Part shown: positions 51,606-61,164 of the stretch, piece by piece | How positions within the stretch are numbered: position 1 is the stretch's first letter | Layout: each line of letters opens with the position of its first letter | Assembly (NCBI RefSeq): GCF_003340495.1 | Contig: NZ_QASA01000001.1 | Location: 5,952,001 to 6,016,000, forward strand | Direction of reading: 5' to 3' | DNA length: 64,000 nucleotides | Origin: Adhaeribacter pallidiroseus | Lineage (GTDB): Bacteria; Bacteroidota; Bacteroidia; Cytophagales; Hymenobacteraceae | The notes under the pieces: generated by a model | What the model saw: only the letters and a program-made list of their open reading frames with translations | What the model was told of the DNA's origin: nothing | Database searches by the model: none | Translations under genes and position numbers: made by a program

Positions 51606-54008
51606 ATGAAGAGAATAATTAAAAAAGTTGCGGTTTTAGGGTCGGGCGTTATGGGTTCGCGCATTGCCTGCCATTTCGCCAATATTGGCGTACCCGTTTT
51701 GCTGCTCGATATGGCTCCCCAAGAACTGGCTCCGGAAGAAGCGCAGCGTGGTTTAACCCTCGACCATCCTGCGGTAAAAAACCGGATTGTGAACAGCGCC
51801 TTACAAAGCGCTATTGGTTCTAACCCCGCCCCGCTTTACCGGAAAGCCGACGCTAAGTTTATTACCACCGGCAATTTTAACGATAACTTAAAAGATATTG
51901 CCACCTGCGACTGGACCGTTGAAGGTATAGTCGAAAATTTAAAAATTAAGCAAAGCCTTTACGAAAAAGTAGAACAGTTCCGTAAACCCGGCACCCTGAT
52001 AACTTCTAATACGTCCGGTATTCCTATTCACCTGATGGCGGCCGGCCGCTCCGACGATTTCCGGAAACACTTTTGCGGAACGCACTTTTTTAATCCGCCG
52101 CGCTATTTAAAGCTGCTCGAAATTATTCCTACTCCCGAAACCGATAAAGCAGTAGTGGACTTTCTGCTGCATTACGGCGATTTATACCTGGGCAAAACCA
52201 CCGTGTTAGCCAAAGATACGCCAGCCTTTATTGCCAATCGCATCGGCATTTTCGGAATAATGGACGGCTTTCACCAGATGCAAAAGCTGGGCTTAAACAT
52301 CGACGAAGTCGATCGTATTACCGGTCCGGTAATTGGCCGCCCAAAATCAGCCACTTTCCGGACTTTAGATGTAGTAGGGCTGGATACGCTGGCCAAAGTA
52401 GCGCAAGGTTTATATCATACTGGTGAAAAAGACGAAGCCCGCGAACTGTTTCAATTACCAACTTACGTGCAGCAATTGCTGGAGAAGAATTGGTTAGGCG
52501 ATAAAACCGGCCAGGGTTTTTACAAGAAAACTAAAAATGCGCAAGGCGAAACCGAAATCTTAACTTTAGATTTAAATTCGCTGGAATACGCTCCCAAACA
52601 AAAAGTAAAGTTTGCCAGTCTGGAGCCGCTTAAAACCATTGATCATTTAAAACCCCGCCTGAGAGCTTTGTACACTGGCGGCGATAAAGCAGCTGCTTTT
52701 TTTAAAGCTACTTCGCACGGTTTATTTAATTACATCTCCCACCGCATTCCCGAAATATCCGACGAACTGTACCGGATTGATGATGCCATGCGCGCCGGTT
52801 TCGGTTGGGATATTGGCCCTTTTGAAATATGGGATGCCTTAGGCGTATCCGAAACCGTGAAAGCTATGGAGGCCGAAGAACGAAAACCTGCAGCCTGGGT
52901 GTACGATTTTCTGGCGGCTGGTAACACCTCATTTTACAAAACGGATAAAGGCACGCGGCTTTATTACGATATCCCGAGTAAATCTTACCAGTATATCCCG
53001 GGTACCGAAAGCTTTATTATTCTGGATAACTTCCGGGAAAGTAACGTGGTCTGGAAAAATGCCGGCTCCACTTTATTCGACATTGGCGATGGTATCCTGA
53101 ATTTAGAATTCCATACCAAAATGAACACGCTGGGTTCTGAAATTATTCAGGGCTTGAACAAAGCCATTGAAATTGGCGAGAAAGATTTTCAGGGTTTGGT
53201 AGTAGGCAACGATGCGCCTAATTTTTCGGCGGGGGCTAACCTGGCACTGGTATACATGTACGCCCTCGACCAGGATTACGACGAACTCAACATCATGATC
53301 CGGCAGTTCCAGAATACCATGATGCGTATGCGGTACAGCTCTATTCCGGTGGTAGCGGCGCCGCATGGTTTAGCCTTGGGGGGCGGTTGCGAGTTGAGTT
53401 TGCACGCCGATAAAATTCAAGCTGCCGCTGAAACTTACATGGGTTTGGTAGAGTTTGGGGTAGGTTTAATTCCGGGGGGTGGCGGCACCAAAGAAATGAC
53501 TTTACGCACCGCTGATTCTTTTGAAGAAGGCGATCCCGAATTTAACAGCTTACGCAACACTTTTACCACCATCGCGATGGCCAAAGTATCTACTTCCGCC
53601 GAAGAAGCTTTTGATTTAGGTTTTATGCGCCGGGGCGATGCCATTACCATTAACAATAACCGATTGCTCGCCGAGGCTAAGTTAGCCGCCATTGAACTTG
53701 CCGAAGCCGGTTATACGCAACCACTGCCGCGCAAGGATATTAAAGTGCTGGGTCGGGGTGCTTTAGGAATGTTTATCTCGGGTGTGTACGCCATGTACGA
53801 AGGCAGCTATATCTCGGAGCACGACCAGAAAATTGCCCGTAAGCTAGCCTACGTGATGTCCGGCGGTGACTTATCAGCACCTACTTTAGTATCGGAGCAG
53901 TACTTGCTCGACCTGGAACGCGAAGCTTTTTTATCACTCACCGGCGAACGCAAAACTCTGGAACGCATCAAGAGCATTTTAACTTCCGGTAAACCCTTGC
54001 GGAATTAA
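51606..54008 (+). CDS. fadN: 3-hydroxyacyl-CoA dehydrogenase / enoyl-CoA hydratase (FadN-like)
   Basis: Bifunctional beta-oxidation enzyme of 800 residues. Domain order is dehydrogenase first: NAD-binding VAVLGSGVMGSRIACHF at the N-terminus, then GTHFFNPPRYLKLLEI, the 3HCDH C-terminal domains (to about 430), and a crotonase domain after about 480 with GNDAPNFSAGANLA and EFGVGLIPGGGGTKEM. This order is that of B. subtilis FadN and the opposite of E. coli FadB. Thiolase and acyl-CoA dehydrogenase follow on the same strand. Confidence 0.93.
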   Translation: MKRIIKKVAVLGSGVMGSRIACHFANIGVPVLLLDMAPQELAPEEAQRGLTLDHPAVKNRIVNSALQSAIGSNPAPLYRKADAKFITTGNFNDNLKDIATCDWTVEGIVENLKIKQSLYEKVEQFRKPGTLITSNTSGIPIHLMAAGRSDDFRKHFCGTHFFNPPRYLKLLEIIPTPETDKAVVDFLLHYGDLYLGKTTVLAKDTPAFIANRIGIFGIMDGFHQMQKLGLNIDEVDRITGPVIGRPKSATFRTLDVVGLDTLAKVAQGLYHTGEKDEARELFQLPTYVQQLLEKNWLGDKTGQGFYKKTKNAQGETEILTLDLNSLEYAPKQKVKFASLEPLKTIDHLKPRLRALYTGGDKAAAFFKATSHGLFNYISHRIPEISDELYRIDDAMRAGFGWDIGPFEIWDALGVSETVKAMEAEERKPAAWVYDFLAAGNTSFYKTDKGTRLYYDIPSKSYQYIPGTESFIILDNFRESNVVWKNAGSTLFDIGDGILNLEFHTKMNTLGSEIIQGLNKAIEIGEKDFQGLVVGNDAPNFSAGANLALVYMYALDQDYDELNIMIRQFQNTMMRMRYSSIPVVAAPHGLALGGGCELSLHADKIQAAAETYMGLVEFGVGLIPGGGGTKEMTLRTADSFEEGDPEFNSLRNTFTTIAMAKVSTSAEEAFDLGFMRRGDAITINNNRLLAEAKLAAIELAEAGYTQPLPRKDIKVLGRGALGMFISGVYAMYEGSYISEHDQKIARKLAYVMSGGDLSAPTLVSEQYLLDLEREAFLSLTGERKTLERIKSILTSGKPLRN

Positions 54009-54095
54009 AAAATTTAAAAATTATGAATGATAGATGATTTGTTTTAACCCGAATCAAGGTTAATCTTTTATGAATTCTGTATTTCTCACACTGTT

Positions 54096-54115
54096 ATTCT
54101 GAAAGAATCTTCTGA
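54096..54115. repeat. 20-bp inverted repeat, left flank of the GIY-YIG gene
   Basis: attctgaaagaatcttctga, the exact inverse of 54485-54504. The unit itself contains the small palindrome attct-gaa-agaat. Confidence 0.75.
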
Positions 54116-54136
54116 TGAGCCTGGAGAACTGATGCT

Positions 54137-54433
54137 ATGTTCAATTATAACTATTTTGTGTATATCACTACTAATCCGGGCAAAACGGTTCTTTATGTAG
54201 GTATGACAAATAGCCTGGAAAGAAGGTTACAGGAACACCGGGAGAATAAAGGTAAGCTGGAAACCTTTGCTGGAAAATACTACTGTTATAATTTGATTTA
54301 TTACGAAAGGCACACACGCGTGCAACATGCCATAGAAAGGGAAGAAGAAATTAAGTTAATGAATCGTCAAGAAAAAGAAGCGTTAATTAAATCCATCAAT
54401 CCAAAAATGAACATGCTGAATATATACGGCTAA
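54137..54433 (+). CDS. GIY-YIG nuclease domain protein (UPF0213 type)
   Basis: The 98-residue single-domain nuclease has the GIY-YIG signature as VYITTNPGKTVLYVGMTNSLERR (pieces: VYITT, LYVGMTNSLERRLQEH), with the catalytic tyrosine and arginine present and E of IEREEEIKLM as metal ligand. Such free-standing proteins are often multicopy in Bacteroidota. It interrupts the spacing between fadN and fadA and is flanked by perfect 20-bp inverted repeats, suggesting a small mobile unit. Confidence 0.88.
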   Translation: MFNYNYFVYITTNPGKTVLYVGMTNSLERRLQEHRENKGKLETFAGKYYCYNLIYYERHTRVQHAIEREEEIKLMNRQEKEALIKSINPKMNMLNIYG

Positions 54434-54484
54434 AAGTTACAAGTAATATTCTAGCAGAAGAGAGCAAATGGCATTCAGTTCTAC

Positions 54485-54504
54485 TCAGAAGATTCTTTCA
54501 GAAT
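54485..54504. repeat. 20-bp inverted repeat, right flank of the GIY-YIG gene
   Basis: tcagaagattctttcagaat, exact inverse of 54096-54115. A third, diverged copy in the left-hand orientation lies at about 54550-54578 (tgttcttccgcaagaatctt). Confidence 0.75.
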
Positions 54505-54674
54505 GACAAAAATGACAAGAATGTAGATTAGCTGTAAACTATTTGAACATTGTTCTTCCGCAAGAATCTTTTGAGAAGTTAGGATAAGTGGCTTTTCTAC
54601 AAACTGCCCAGTGCGTTAGAAGAAGTCGATTTTAAAAATTAAAAAATTAAAAAGTATGGCGGAGCAACAAAAAT

Positions 54675-54709
54675 CTAACCTTCAACATCCAATACCTAAC
54701 ATCTAAAAT
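54675..54709. repeat. CTA/CAA-type heptad tract abutting fadA
   Basis: Five in-phase units (ctaacct, tcaacat, ccaatac, ctaacat, ctaaaat) ending 1 bp before the ATG at 54711. Confidence 0.7.
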
Positions 54710-54710
54710 T

Positions 54711-55889
54711 ATGCAAAATGCCTATATCGTAGCCGGATATCGTTCAGCTATTACCAAAGCCAGCCGGGGTGGTTTCCGGTTTACCCGCCCCGACGATTTG
54801 GCTGCCGAAGTTATTAAACATTTGCTGGCTTCGGTTCCCGCACTCGACCCGGAACGAGTAGATGACTTGATCGTGGGTAATGCGGTGCCCGAAGCGGAAC
54901 AAGGTTTACAGATGGGCCGGATGATTGCCCTGCTATCCTTGCCCACCAGTGTATCCGGGATGACGGTAAACCGTTACTGCGGTTCCGGGATCGAAACCAT
55001 TGCCATTGCCTGCAGCAAGATTGCGGCCGGTATTTCGGACTGCATTATTGCCGGCGGTACCGAGTCTATGTCCTTGGTGCCCACGGTAGGATTTAAAACC
55101 GCGCCTAATTACAACCTGGCCGTAAAGCACCCCGAATATTTTCTGAGCATGGGTTTAACCGCCGAAGCTGTTGCCAAAGATTATAACGTTACCCGCGAAG
55201 ACCAGGATGCGTTTTCTTATAACTCTCACCAGAAAGCGATAAAAGCCATTGAAGCCGGTTTGTTTCAAGAGCAGATTGTGCCTATCACCATTGAAGAAAC
55301 CTACGTAGATGAAAACGGTAAAAAGAAAACCCGGTCCTTCGTGGTTGATACCGACGAAGGACCCCGGGCCGATACTTCGCTGGATAAACTGGCCAAATTA
55401 AAACCGGTTTTTGCGCAAAACGGAACGGTAACGGCCGGTAATGCTTCGCAAACGTCGGATGGAGCTGCCTTTGTAATCGTGATGAGCGAACGGATGGTAA
55501 AAGAACTAAACCTGGAACCGATTGCCCGCATGGTGACCTACGCTACCGGCGGTGTTGATCCCCGCATCATGGGCATGGGACCCATTGCCGCCGTACCCAA
55601 AGCCATCAAACAAGCTGGTCTCCACCTGAACGATATTGATCTTTTTGAAATAAACGAAGCCTTCGCGGCGCAAACTTTAGCGGTAATCCGCCATTTAGAC
55701 ATTCCGGAAGAAAAATTAAACGTGAGCGGTGGGGCAATTGCCACCGGTCACCCGCTGGGTTGCTCGGGCGCTAAACTCAGCATTCAGCAATGGCACGAAC
55801 TCCGCCGCCGCAAACAAAAATACGGTTTAGTAACCGCCTGCGTGGGAGGTGGACAAGGCGTAGCGGGGATTTATGAACTGCTTAGTTAG
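54711..55889 (+). CDS. fadA: Acetyl-CoA C-acyltransferase (thiolase)
   Basis: Thiolytic step of beta-oxidation, 392 residues. Nucleophile cysteine in [14 protein letters not shown] (C90), then [33 protein letters not shown] (catalytic histidine) and the second cysteine in [12 protein letters not shown]. Partner of the upstream FadN-like protein. Confidence 0.94.
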   Translation: MQNAYIVAGYRSAITKASRGGFRFTRPDDLAAEVIKHLLASVPALDPERVDDLIVGNAVPEAEQGLQMGRMIALLSLPTSVSGMTVNRYCGSGIETIAIACSKIAAGISDCIIAGGTESMSLVPTVGFKTAPNYNLAVKHPEYFLSMGLTAEAVAKDYNVTREDQDAFSYNSHQKAIKAIEAGLFQEQIVPITIEETYVDENGKKKTRSFVVDTDEGPRADTSLDKLAKLKPVFAQNGTVTAGNASQTSDGAAFVIVMSERMVKELNLEPIARMVTYATGGVDPRIMGMGPIAAVPKAIKQAGLHLNDIDLFEINEAFAAQTLAVIRHLDIPEEKLNVSGGAIATGHPLGCSGAKLSIQQWHELRRRKQKYGLVTACVGGGQGVAGIYELLS

Positions 55890-55892
55890 ATG

Positions 55893-55920
55893 CTAGAATC
55901 TGGACACTAGATATTAGACG
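55893..55920. repeat. CTA-type heptad tract abutting the four-helix-bundle gene
   Basis: Four in-phase units (ctagaat, ctggaca, ctagata, ttagacg) ending 1 bp before the ATG at 55922. Confidence 0.65.
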
Positions 55921-55921
55921 C

Positions 55922-56257
55922 ATGCATAACCATAAAGAATTTAAAATCTGGCAGGAAGGAACTGTATTAGCAAGATTAATTAATCAGGTTACCGCTAACT
56001 TTCCAGTTAATGAAAAATATGGACTTATATCACCGGTTAATAGGTCCGCTGTTTCTATTCCGTCTAATATTGCTGAAGGTGCAGGTAGAAATTCTAATAA
56101 GGAATTTGTTCAATTCTGAGGTGTTGTCCTTGGTTCAGCTTTTGAATTGAAAACGCAAATGATTTTGGCGAATTCCTTTGGTTTTATAAAACACGAAAAG
56201 TACTTAGAATTATCTGAACAGATAATGAAAGTGCAAAAGATGATTAATGGTTTTTGA
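55922..56257 (+). pseudogene. Four helix bundle (23S rRNA IVP-like) protein with in-frame TGA
   Basis: The family (TIGR02436) is a ~115-residue helical protein first seen encoded in 23S rRNA intervening sequences. The frame reads FKIWQEGTVLARLINQVTAN, then SAVSIPSNIAEGAGRNSNKE, then FVQF followed by TGA (56117-56119). It continues without a shift as GVVLGSAFELKTQMILAN to a second stop at 56257. The TGA stands where a leucine is normal (F-L-x-x-A-x-GSA-E-L). A single nonsense mutation is the simplest reading. Confidence 0.8.
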
Positions 56258-56279
56258 ATATCAATTATAAACAAAATAT

Positions 56280-56314
56280 CTAATGTCTAGATACTAGTGT
56301 CTAGCGTCTAAGCT
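56280..56314. repeat. CTA-type heptad tract abutting the acyl-CoA dehydrogenase gene
   Basis: Five in-phase units (ctaatgt, ctagata, ctagtgt, ctagcgt, ctaagct) ending 1 bp before the ATG at 56316. Confidence 0.75.
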
Positions 56315-56315
56315 T

Positions 56316-58100
56316 ATGGAAACAATAAACAAAACCTTAAAAGGCGGCGAGTTTCTGATTAAAGAAACCTTGGCCTCTGATATATTTATTCCTGAGGAAT
56401 TTAACGAAGAACAGCGCCTGATGGCGGACACGGCTAAAGAATTCGTGCAGACGCAAGTAGAGCCTTTACTGGACCGCCTGGATAACCACGAAGAAGGCTT
56501 GATGGAAGGTTTGATGAAACAAGCCGGTGAGTTAGGTTTATTTGCTTTGTCGCTGCCCGAGGAATACGGCGGTTTTGATAAAGATTTTAATACTTCCTTA
56601 CTCGTTACGGAATCAGTAGGTGGGGGGCATTCATTTCCGGTGGCTTTTGCGGCGCATACGGGTATTGGCATGTTGCCTATTTTATATTTTGGGACAGAGG
56701 ATCAAAAGCAAAAATACTTACCCAAACTAGCCAGCGGCGAATGGACGGCCGCTTATTGCCTTACGGAACCAGGTTCTGGTTCCGATGCTTTGGCAGCTAA
56801 AACCAAAGCGGTACTAGATGCAGCCGGCGAAAATTACATTCTGAACGGTCAGAAAATGTGGATTACCAATGCTGGTTTTGCCCAGGTTTTTATCGTGTTT
56901 GCGCAGGTAGACGGCGATAAGTTCACCGGCTTTATCGTGGAAAAAGATTTTCCGGGATTAAGCTTAGGCAACGAAGAGCACAAGATGGGCATTAAAGGGT
57001 CTTCTACCCGCCAGGTTTTTTTAACAGATTGTAGAGTACCCCAGGAAAACATTCTGGGCCAAATTGGGAAAGGTCATTTGATTGCCTTCAATATTTTAAA
57101 TTTAGGCCGGATTAAACTGGCAGCCGCTACCTTAGGAGCTTCCAAAAAAGTATTAAATATAGCGGTAAAGTATACCAACGAACGGTCGCAGTTTAAAATT
57201 CCGATTTCCAAATTTGGCGCAATCCGCCATAAACTCGGCCAAATGGCTACCCGGATTTTTGCCAGCGAATCGGCCTTGTACCGGACTGGCCATGATATTT
57301 ACCTAAAAGAACAAGAATTACTAGCCGCTGGAAAACCATTTGCCGAAGCCTTACTCGGTGCTGCCAAAGAATTTGCCGTGGAAGCCGCCATGTTAAAAGT
57401 AGATGGTTCTGAAACCCTGGACTACGTGGTAGACGAAGGCGTGCAAATTTACGGCGGCTACGGCTACTCCGCCGATTACCCCATGGACCGCGCTTACCGC
57501 GATGCCCGTATTAACCGCATTTTTGAAGGTACCAACGAAATCAACCGCATGCTTACGGTAGACATGTTGCTGAAAAAAGCCTTAAAAGGCGAATTAGATT
57601 TAATGAGCCCGGCTAAAGCTATTCAGGACGAACTCATGAGTATACCGGATTTTGGCGATGAGGAAGAAGGTTTGTTTGTGGCCGAAAAAAAGATTATCCG
57701 CAACATGAAGAAAGCTATCTTACTCGTGGCGGGTACGGCGGTACAAAAGTTTATGATGACGCTCGAAAAAGAACAGGAAGTACTCATGAACATTGCCGAC
57801 ATGGCGATTAAAACCTACACCGCCGAATCAACTTTACTGCGCGTAGAAAAACTCATAAACCTGAAAGGAGAAGAAGCGGCGGCTCGCCAAAAAGATATGG
57901 CCCTTGTTTACCTGTACGATGCACTGGATGGTATTTACCTGGCCGGAAAAGAAGCCGTTGCTTCTATGGCGGAAGGGGATGAGTACAAGTTGCTGTTTAT
58001 CGGCATCAAGCGCTTTACCAAAGCGGAGCCTTTTAACACCAAAGAAGCCCGCCGCCGAATCGCCGCCGAAATGATCCAAAAGAATCAGTTTGTTTATTAA
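56316..58100 (+). CDS. Acyl-CoA dehydrogenase
   Basis: FAD enzyme for the first step of beta-oxidation. The 594-residue length, with a ~180-residue C-terminal extension beyond the standard three-domain core, is of the very-long-chain type. Motifs: CLTEPGSGSDALAAKT (FAD/substrate loop), MWITNAG, GIKGSSTRQ, and YGGYGYSADYPMDRAYRDAR followed by IFEGTNEINR. It completes the fadN-fadA-fadE set. Confidence 0.93.
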   Translation: METINKTLKGGEFLIKETLASDIFIPEEFNEEQRLMADTAKEFVQTQVEPLLDRLDNHEEGLMEGLMKQAGELGLFALSLPEEYGGFDKDFNTSLLVTESVGGGHSFPVAFAAHTGIGMLPILYFGTEDQKQKYLPKLASGEWTAAYCLTEPGSGSDALAAKTKAVLDAAGENYILNGQKMWITNAGFAQVFIVFAQVDGDKFTGFIVEKDFPGLSLGNEEHKMGIKGSSTRQVFLTDCRVPQENILGQIGKGHLIAFNILNLGRIKLAAATLGASKKVLNIAVKYTNERSQFKIPISKFGAIRHKLGQMATRIFASESALYRTGHDIYLKEQELLAAGKPFAEALLGAAKEFAVEAAMLKVDGSETLDYVVDEGVQIYGGYGYSADYPMDRAYRDARINRIFEGTNEINRMLTVDMLLKKALKGELDLMSPAKAIQDELMSIPDFGDEEEGLFVAEKKIIRNMKKAILLVAGTAVQKFMMTLEKEQEVLMNIADMAIKTYTAESTLLRVEKLINLKGEEAAARQKDMALVYLYDALDGIYLAGKEAVASMAEGDEYKLLFIGIKRFTKAEPFNTKEARRRIAAEMIQKNQFVY

Positions 58101-58119
58101 TAAAAGTTTAAAAATTTAA

Positions 58120-58157
58120 AAAAAAGCTTACTTCTGGGAAGAGGTGAGCCTTTTTTG
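58120..58157 (+). terminator. Terminator after the acyl-CoA dehydrogenase gene
   Basis: Stem gcttacttct / agaggtgagc (10 pairs including G-U) with flanking A and T runs. Confidence 0.65.
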
Positions 58158-58750
58158 TGAAATTATACCTTATGTTTCATGTAAATCAATGAGAGCTAAA
58201 GAAGGTATCACTACAGTTTATAATCGCAGGAATTTTAAAATATACTTTCTGTAATACGTTTTAGTTGGAATACACTTGAAGGAATAGGGAAGTTTTAGTA
58301 CTGCCAATAAGTTTTTTGCTCTTGAAATAAAAGGGTAAGTATAATTTACTCTGGTTTTTAATTTTAAGAATTTGATTAAAAATAGGATTTAGTAAAATGT
58401 CTAACCACTTAAGTAATCTAAAATAAAGATATTTCAGGAATATACTAAGAATGTTGTATAATTATTCTAAGTTGATGGGAATGTTTAAAATGAGATTATT
58501 ACTTTTACTACGGTAATTAGGAACAGAATAGGTAAAATGCGTTTAAGTTAATCTGTATAGTTTGAATGCTTTGGGGTGAAATAATTTAAAAATTTGCCAA
58601 GAAAGCTTTCTCTATTAGAAAAAGCCTTGTTCTTTTTTTAATAATTAATAATTCGATAATCACCAAATAATTAGTTTACAATACGAAAGGTTTTTCTTTG
58701 CCTAAACATTTATAAGAGAAGCATAGCTTAATTAACCGGATAAAAATTAT
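58158..58750. other. AT-rich intergenic region
   Basis: About 590 bp with no credible gene on either strand and no strong repeat. It must hold the promoter of the small gene at 58751 if that gene is real. Confidence 0.4.
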
Positions 58751-58939
58751 ATGAAGTCTTTACTGAAAGTGTTGGTGTTGGTGAGCTTAATTGTGATCAG
58801 TCGGTTAGATAAACAAAATTGGGAACTTACTGCCAAACCGGTTAAAGTAAGTCCTCCGTCGGCTTATCCCCTTAAAGCAGTTGATTTTTCTAAAACAGGA
58901 AATACCTCTATTCAGCAACTTTTTATATCTCAGAATTAA
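58751..58939 (+). CDS. Small hypothetical protein with hydrophobic N-terminus
   Basis: The 62-residue frame has a short hydrophobic start (MKSLLKVLVLVSLIVISRL), possibly a signal anchor, and a polar remainder. No family recognised. It ends 2 bp before the convergent recG stop. Real-gene status is uncertain. Confidence 0.4.
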   Translation: MKSLLKVLVLVSLIVISRLDKQNWELTAKPVKVSPPSAYPLKAVDFSKTGNTSIQQLFISQN

Positions 58940-58941
58940 TA

Positions 58942-61035
58942 TTAACTAATCCGGCTCCAGTTTACCGTATTTGCTTGTAACGATTGAATATGTTGTTTAA
59001 TATTCTCGTGTTCCGGTAAAGCTAACTCTGGATCTATTTCTAAAATCTCCTGCGCCGCTGCCCGGGATTCCTGCAATATTTTGGCATCTTTTGCCAAGTC
59101 CGCAATCAACAAATCCAATACCCCGCTTTGCTGGGTGCCCATTAAGTCGCCGGGACCGCGTAGTTTTAAATCTATATCGGCAATTTCAAAACCATTATTG
59201 GTGCGCACCATCGTTTCAAGGCGTACTTTGCTTTCTTTACTGAGTTTATAACTGGTCATGAGAATGCAGTAACTTTGCTCCGCTCCCCGCCCAACCCGGC
59301 CCCGTAACTGGTGCAACTGCGATAAGCCAAAGCGTTCGGCACTTTCAATAATCATTACCGAAGCATTCGGCACGTTTACGCCAACCTCAATAACGGTAGT
59401 AGCCACCATAATCTGGGTTTCGTTTTTCACGAAACGCTGCATTTCAAAATCTTTATCCTGGGGTTTCATTTTACCGTGTACCATACTAATCCGGTATTCC
59501 GGAAAAGCTCGTTGCACGCTCTCGTAACCATCCATCAAATCTTTGTAATCCATGGTTTCGGATTCTTCAATCAACGGGTATACGATGTAAATCTGGCGTC
59601 CTAGTTTTATTTGTTCGCGCATAAAACCAAACACGCGTAACCGGTGGGAATCGTAACGGTGTACCGTGATGATTTCTTTGCGACCAGCGGGTAACTCGTC
59701 AATTACCGACACGTCTAAATCGCCGTATAAGGTCATAGCTAACGTACGCGGAATAGGAGTGGCTGTCATGACGAGAACGTGGGGGATAAAACGCGGATTT
59801 TTCTGCCAGAGTTTGGATCGTTGCGCCACCCCAAAGCGGTGCTGCTCATCGATGATGCAAAGACCCAGATTTTTAAATTTTACTACGTCTTCGAGTAAAG
59901 CGTGCGTGCCCACAATGATGCTCATTTCGCCGGATTGCAGTTGCTCGTGCAGTACTTTACGGTCGCTTTGCTTGGTAGAGCCGGTAAGTTTACCAATCAC
60001 AATTCCCAGCTTATCGGCGTATGGTTTTAAACCCACGTAATGCTGATCAGCTAAGATTTCGGTAGGGGCCATTAAACAAGCCTGCGCGCCATTGTCGTGG
60101 GCGATGAGCATGGCAATAAATGCCACAATGGTTTTACCGCTACCCACATCGCCCTGTAGCAAACGGTTCATTTGTTTGCCGGTGCCCAAATCTTTGTATA
60201 TTTCTTTGATCACCCGTTTCTGGGCATTGGTTAAATCAAAGCTTAAGTGATTATTGTAAAACTCGGTCAGCGTGGGAACTTGCCTAAAAACTTGGCCTTT
60301 TAAATCGGCTTTGCGTACCGTTTTCTGCCGCAACAGCTTTAGCTGCACGTAAAACAACTCTTCGAACTTTAGTCGGAAACGGGCCGCGTTAAATTTTTCT
60401 ATTGAAACCGGGAAGTGAATATTCTGCATGGCTTCGGCTTTCGAAATCATGCGGTACCGGTCCAGAAGAGAAAAGGGTAGCGTTTCTTTTATTTGGGGTT
60501 GCGCCAACTTCAGCAGTTCGGCCATTATACGGCCAATGGCTTTGCTGTCGACGCGGTGATTTTTTAATTTTTCGGTGGTATTGTAAACGGGTTGCAGAAA
60601 ACTTTGCTCGGCTTTTATTTCACTCACCGCTTCTACCTCCGGATGTGCCATATTCAAGCGACTGTTAAATACCGTAGGCTTCCCAAAAACAACGTATTCT
60701 AGCCCTTTCTGGAGTTGGGTTTGCATAAACTTTACCCCTTTAAACCATACCAATTCCAGTTCGCCGGTAGTATCCTGTAAAACCACCGACAAACGTTGTT
60801 TACGGCCTTCGCCCAGCAACTCTTTGGATTTTACAAAACCTTTTACCTGTACAAAAGGCAAACCTTCGTCTAAATCGGCAATTTTGTAAAACTGGGTCCG
60901 GTCGAGGTACCGGAAAGGATAGTGCTGGATGAGATCTCCGTAGGTAAAAATCTGAAGTTCTGTTTGCAATAAGGTGGCTCTTTGCGGACCAATACCTTTC
61001 AAGAACTCAATTTTAGTACGGAAAAAGTTAGACAC
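58942..61035 (-). CDS. recG: ATP-dependent DNA helicase RecG
   Basis: Remodels stalled forks and branched DNA. The 697-residue protein has an N-terminal wedge/OB domain (FVQVKGFVKSKELLGEGRKQ), then SF2 helicase motifs: LLQGDVGSGKT (Walker A), IIDEQHRFG (DEQH box), VMTATPIPRT, and HQLRGRVGRGAEQSYCIL (motif VI). The start is GTG at 61035 (VSNFFRTKIEFLKGIGPQRA). Confidence 0.94.
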   Translation of the reverse strand: MSNFFRTKIEFLKGIGPQRATLLQTELQIFTYGDLIQHYPFRYLDRTQFYKIADLDEGLPFVQVKGFVKSKELLGEGRKQRLSVVLQDTTGELELVWFKGVKFMQTQLQKGLEYVVFGKPTVFNSRLNMAHPEVEAVSEIKAEQSFLQPVYNTTEKLKNHRVDSKAIGRIMAELLKLAQPQIKETLPFSLLDRYRMISKAEAMQNIHFPVSIEKFNAARFRLKFEELFYVQLKLLRQKTVRKADLKGQVFRQVPTLTEFYNNHLSFDLTNAQKRVIKEIYKDLGTGKQMNRLLQGDVGSGKTIVAFIAMLIAHDNGAQACLMAPTEILADQHYVGLKPYADKLGIVIGKLTGSTKQSDRKVLHEQLQSGEMSIIVGTHALLEDVVKFKNLGLCIIDEQHRFGVAQRSKLWQKNPRFIPHVLVMTATPIPRTLAMTLYGDLDVSVIDELPAGRKEIITVHRYDSHRLRVFGFMREQIKLGRQIYIVYPLIEESETMDYKDLMDGYESVQRAFPEYRISMVHGKMKPQDKDFEMQRFVKNETQIMVATTVIEVGVNVPNASVMIIESAERFGLSQLHQLRGRVGRGAEQSYCILMTSYKLSKESKVRLETMVRTNNGFEIADIDLKLRGPGDLMGTQQSGVLDLLIADLAKDAKILQESRAAAQEILEIDPELALPEHENIKQHIQSLQANTVNWSRIS

Positions 61036-61042
61036 TCTTTTA

Positions 61043-61077
61043 AATTAAGAATTAGGAATTAAAAATTAGAAATGAAT
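61043..61077. repeat. AATTAGG-type heptad tract upstream of recG
   Basis: Five in-phase units (aattaag, aattagg, aattaaa, aattaga, aatgaat) 7 bp from the recG start. Confidence 0.6.
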
Positions 61078-61164
61078 CTAAAAAGGAAGAAATACAATTT
61101 AATTTTCAATCAAAATTAAACTGTATTTCAACTTCAAACTCATAAATTTTAAATTCTAATTTAT

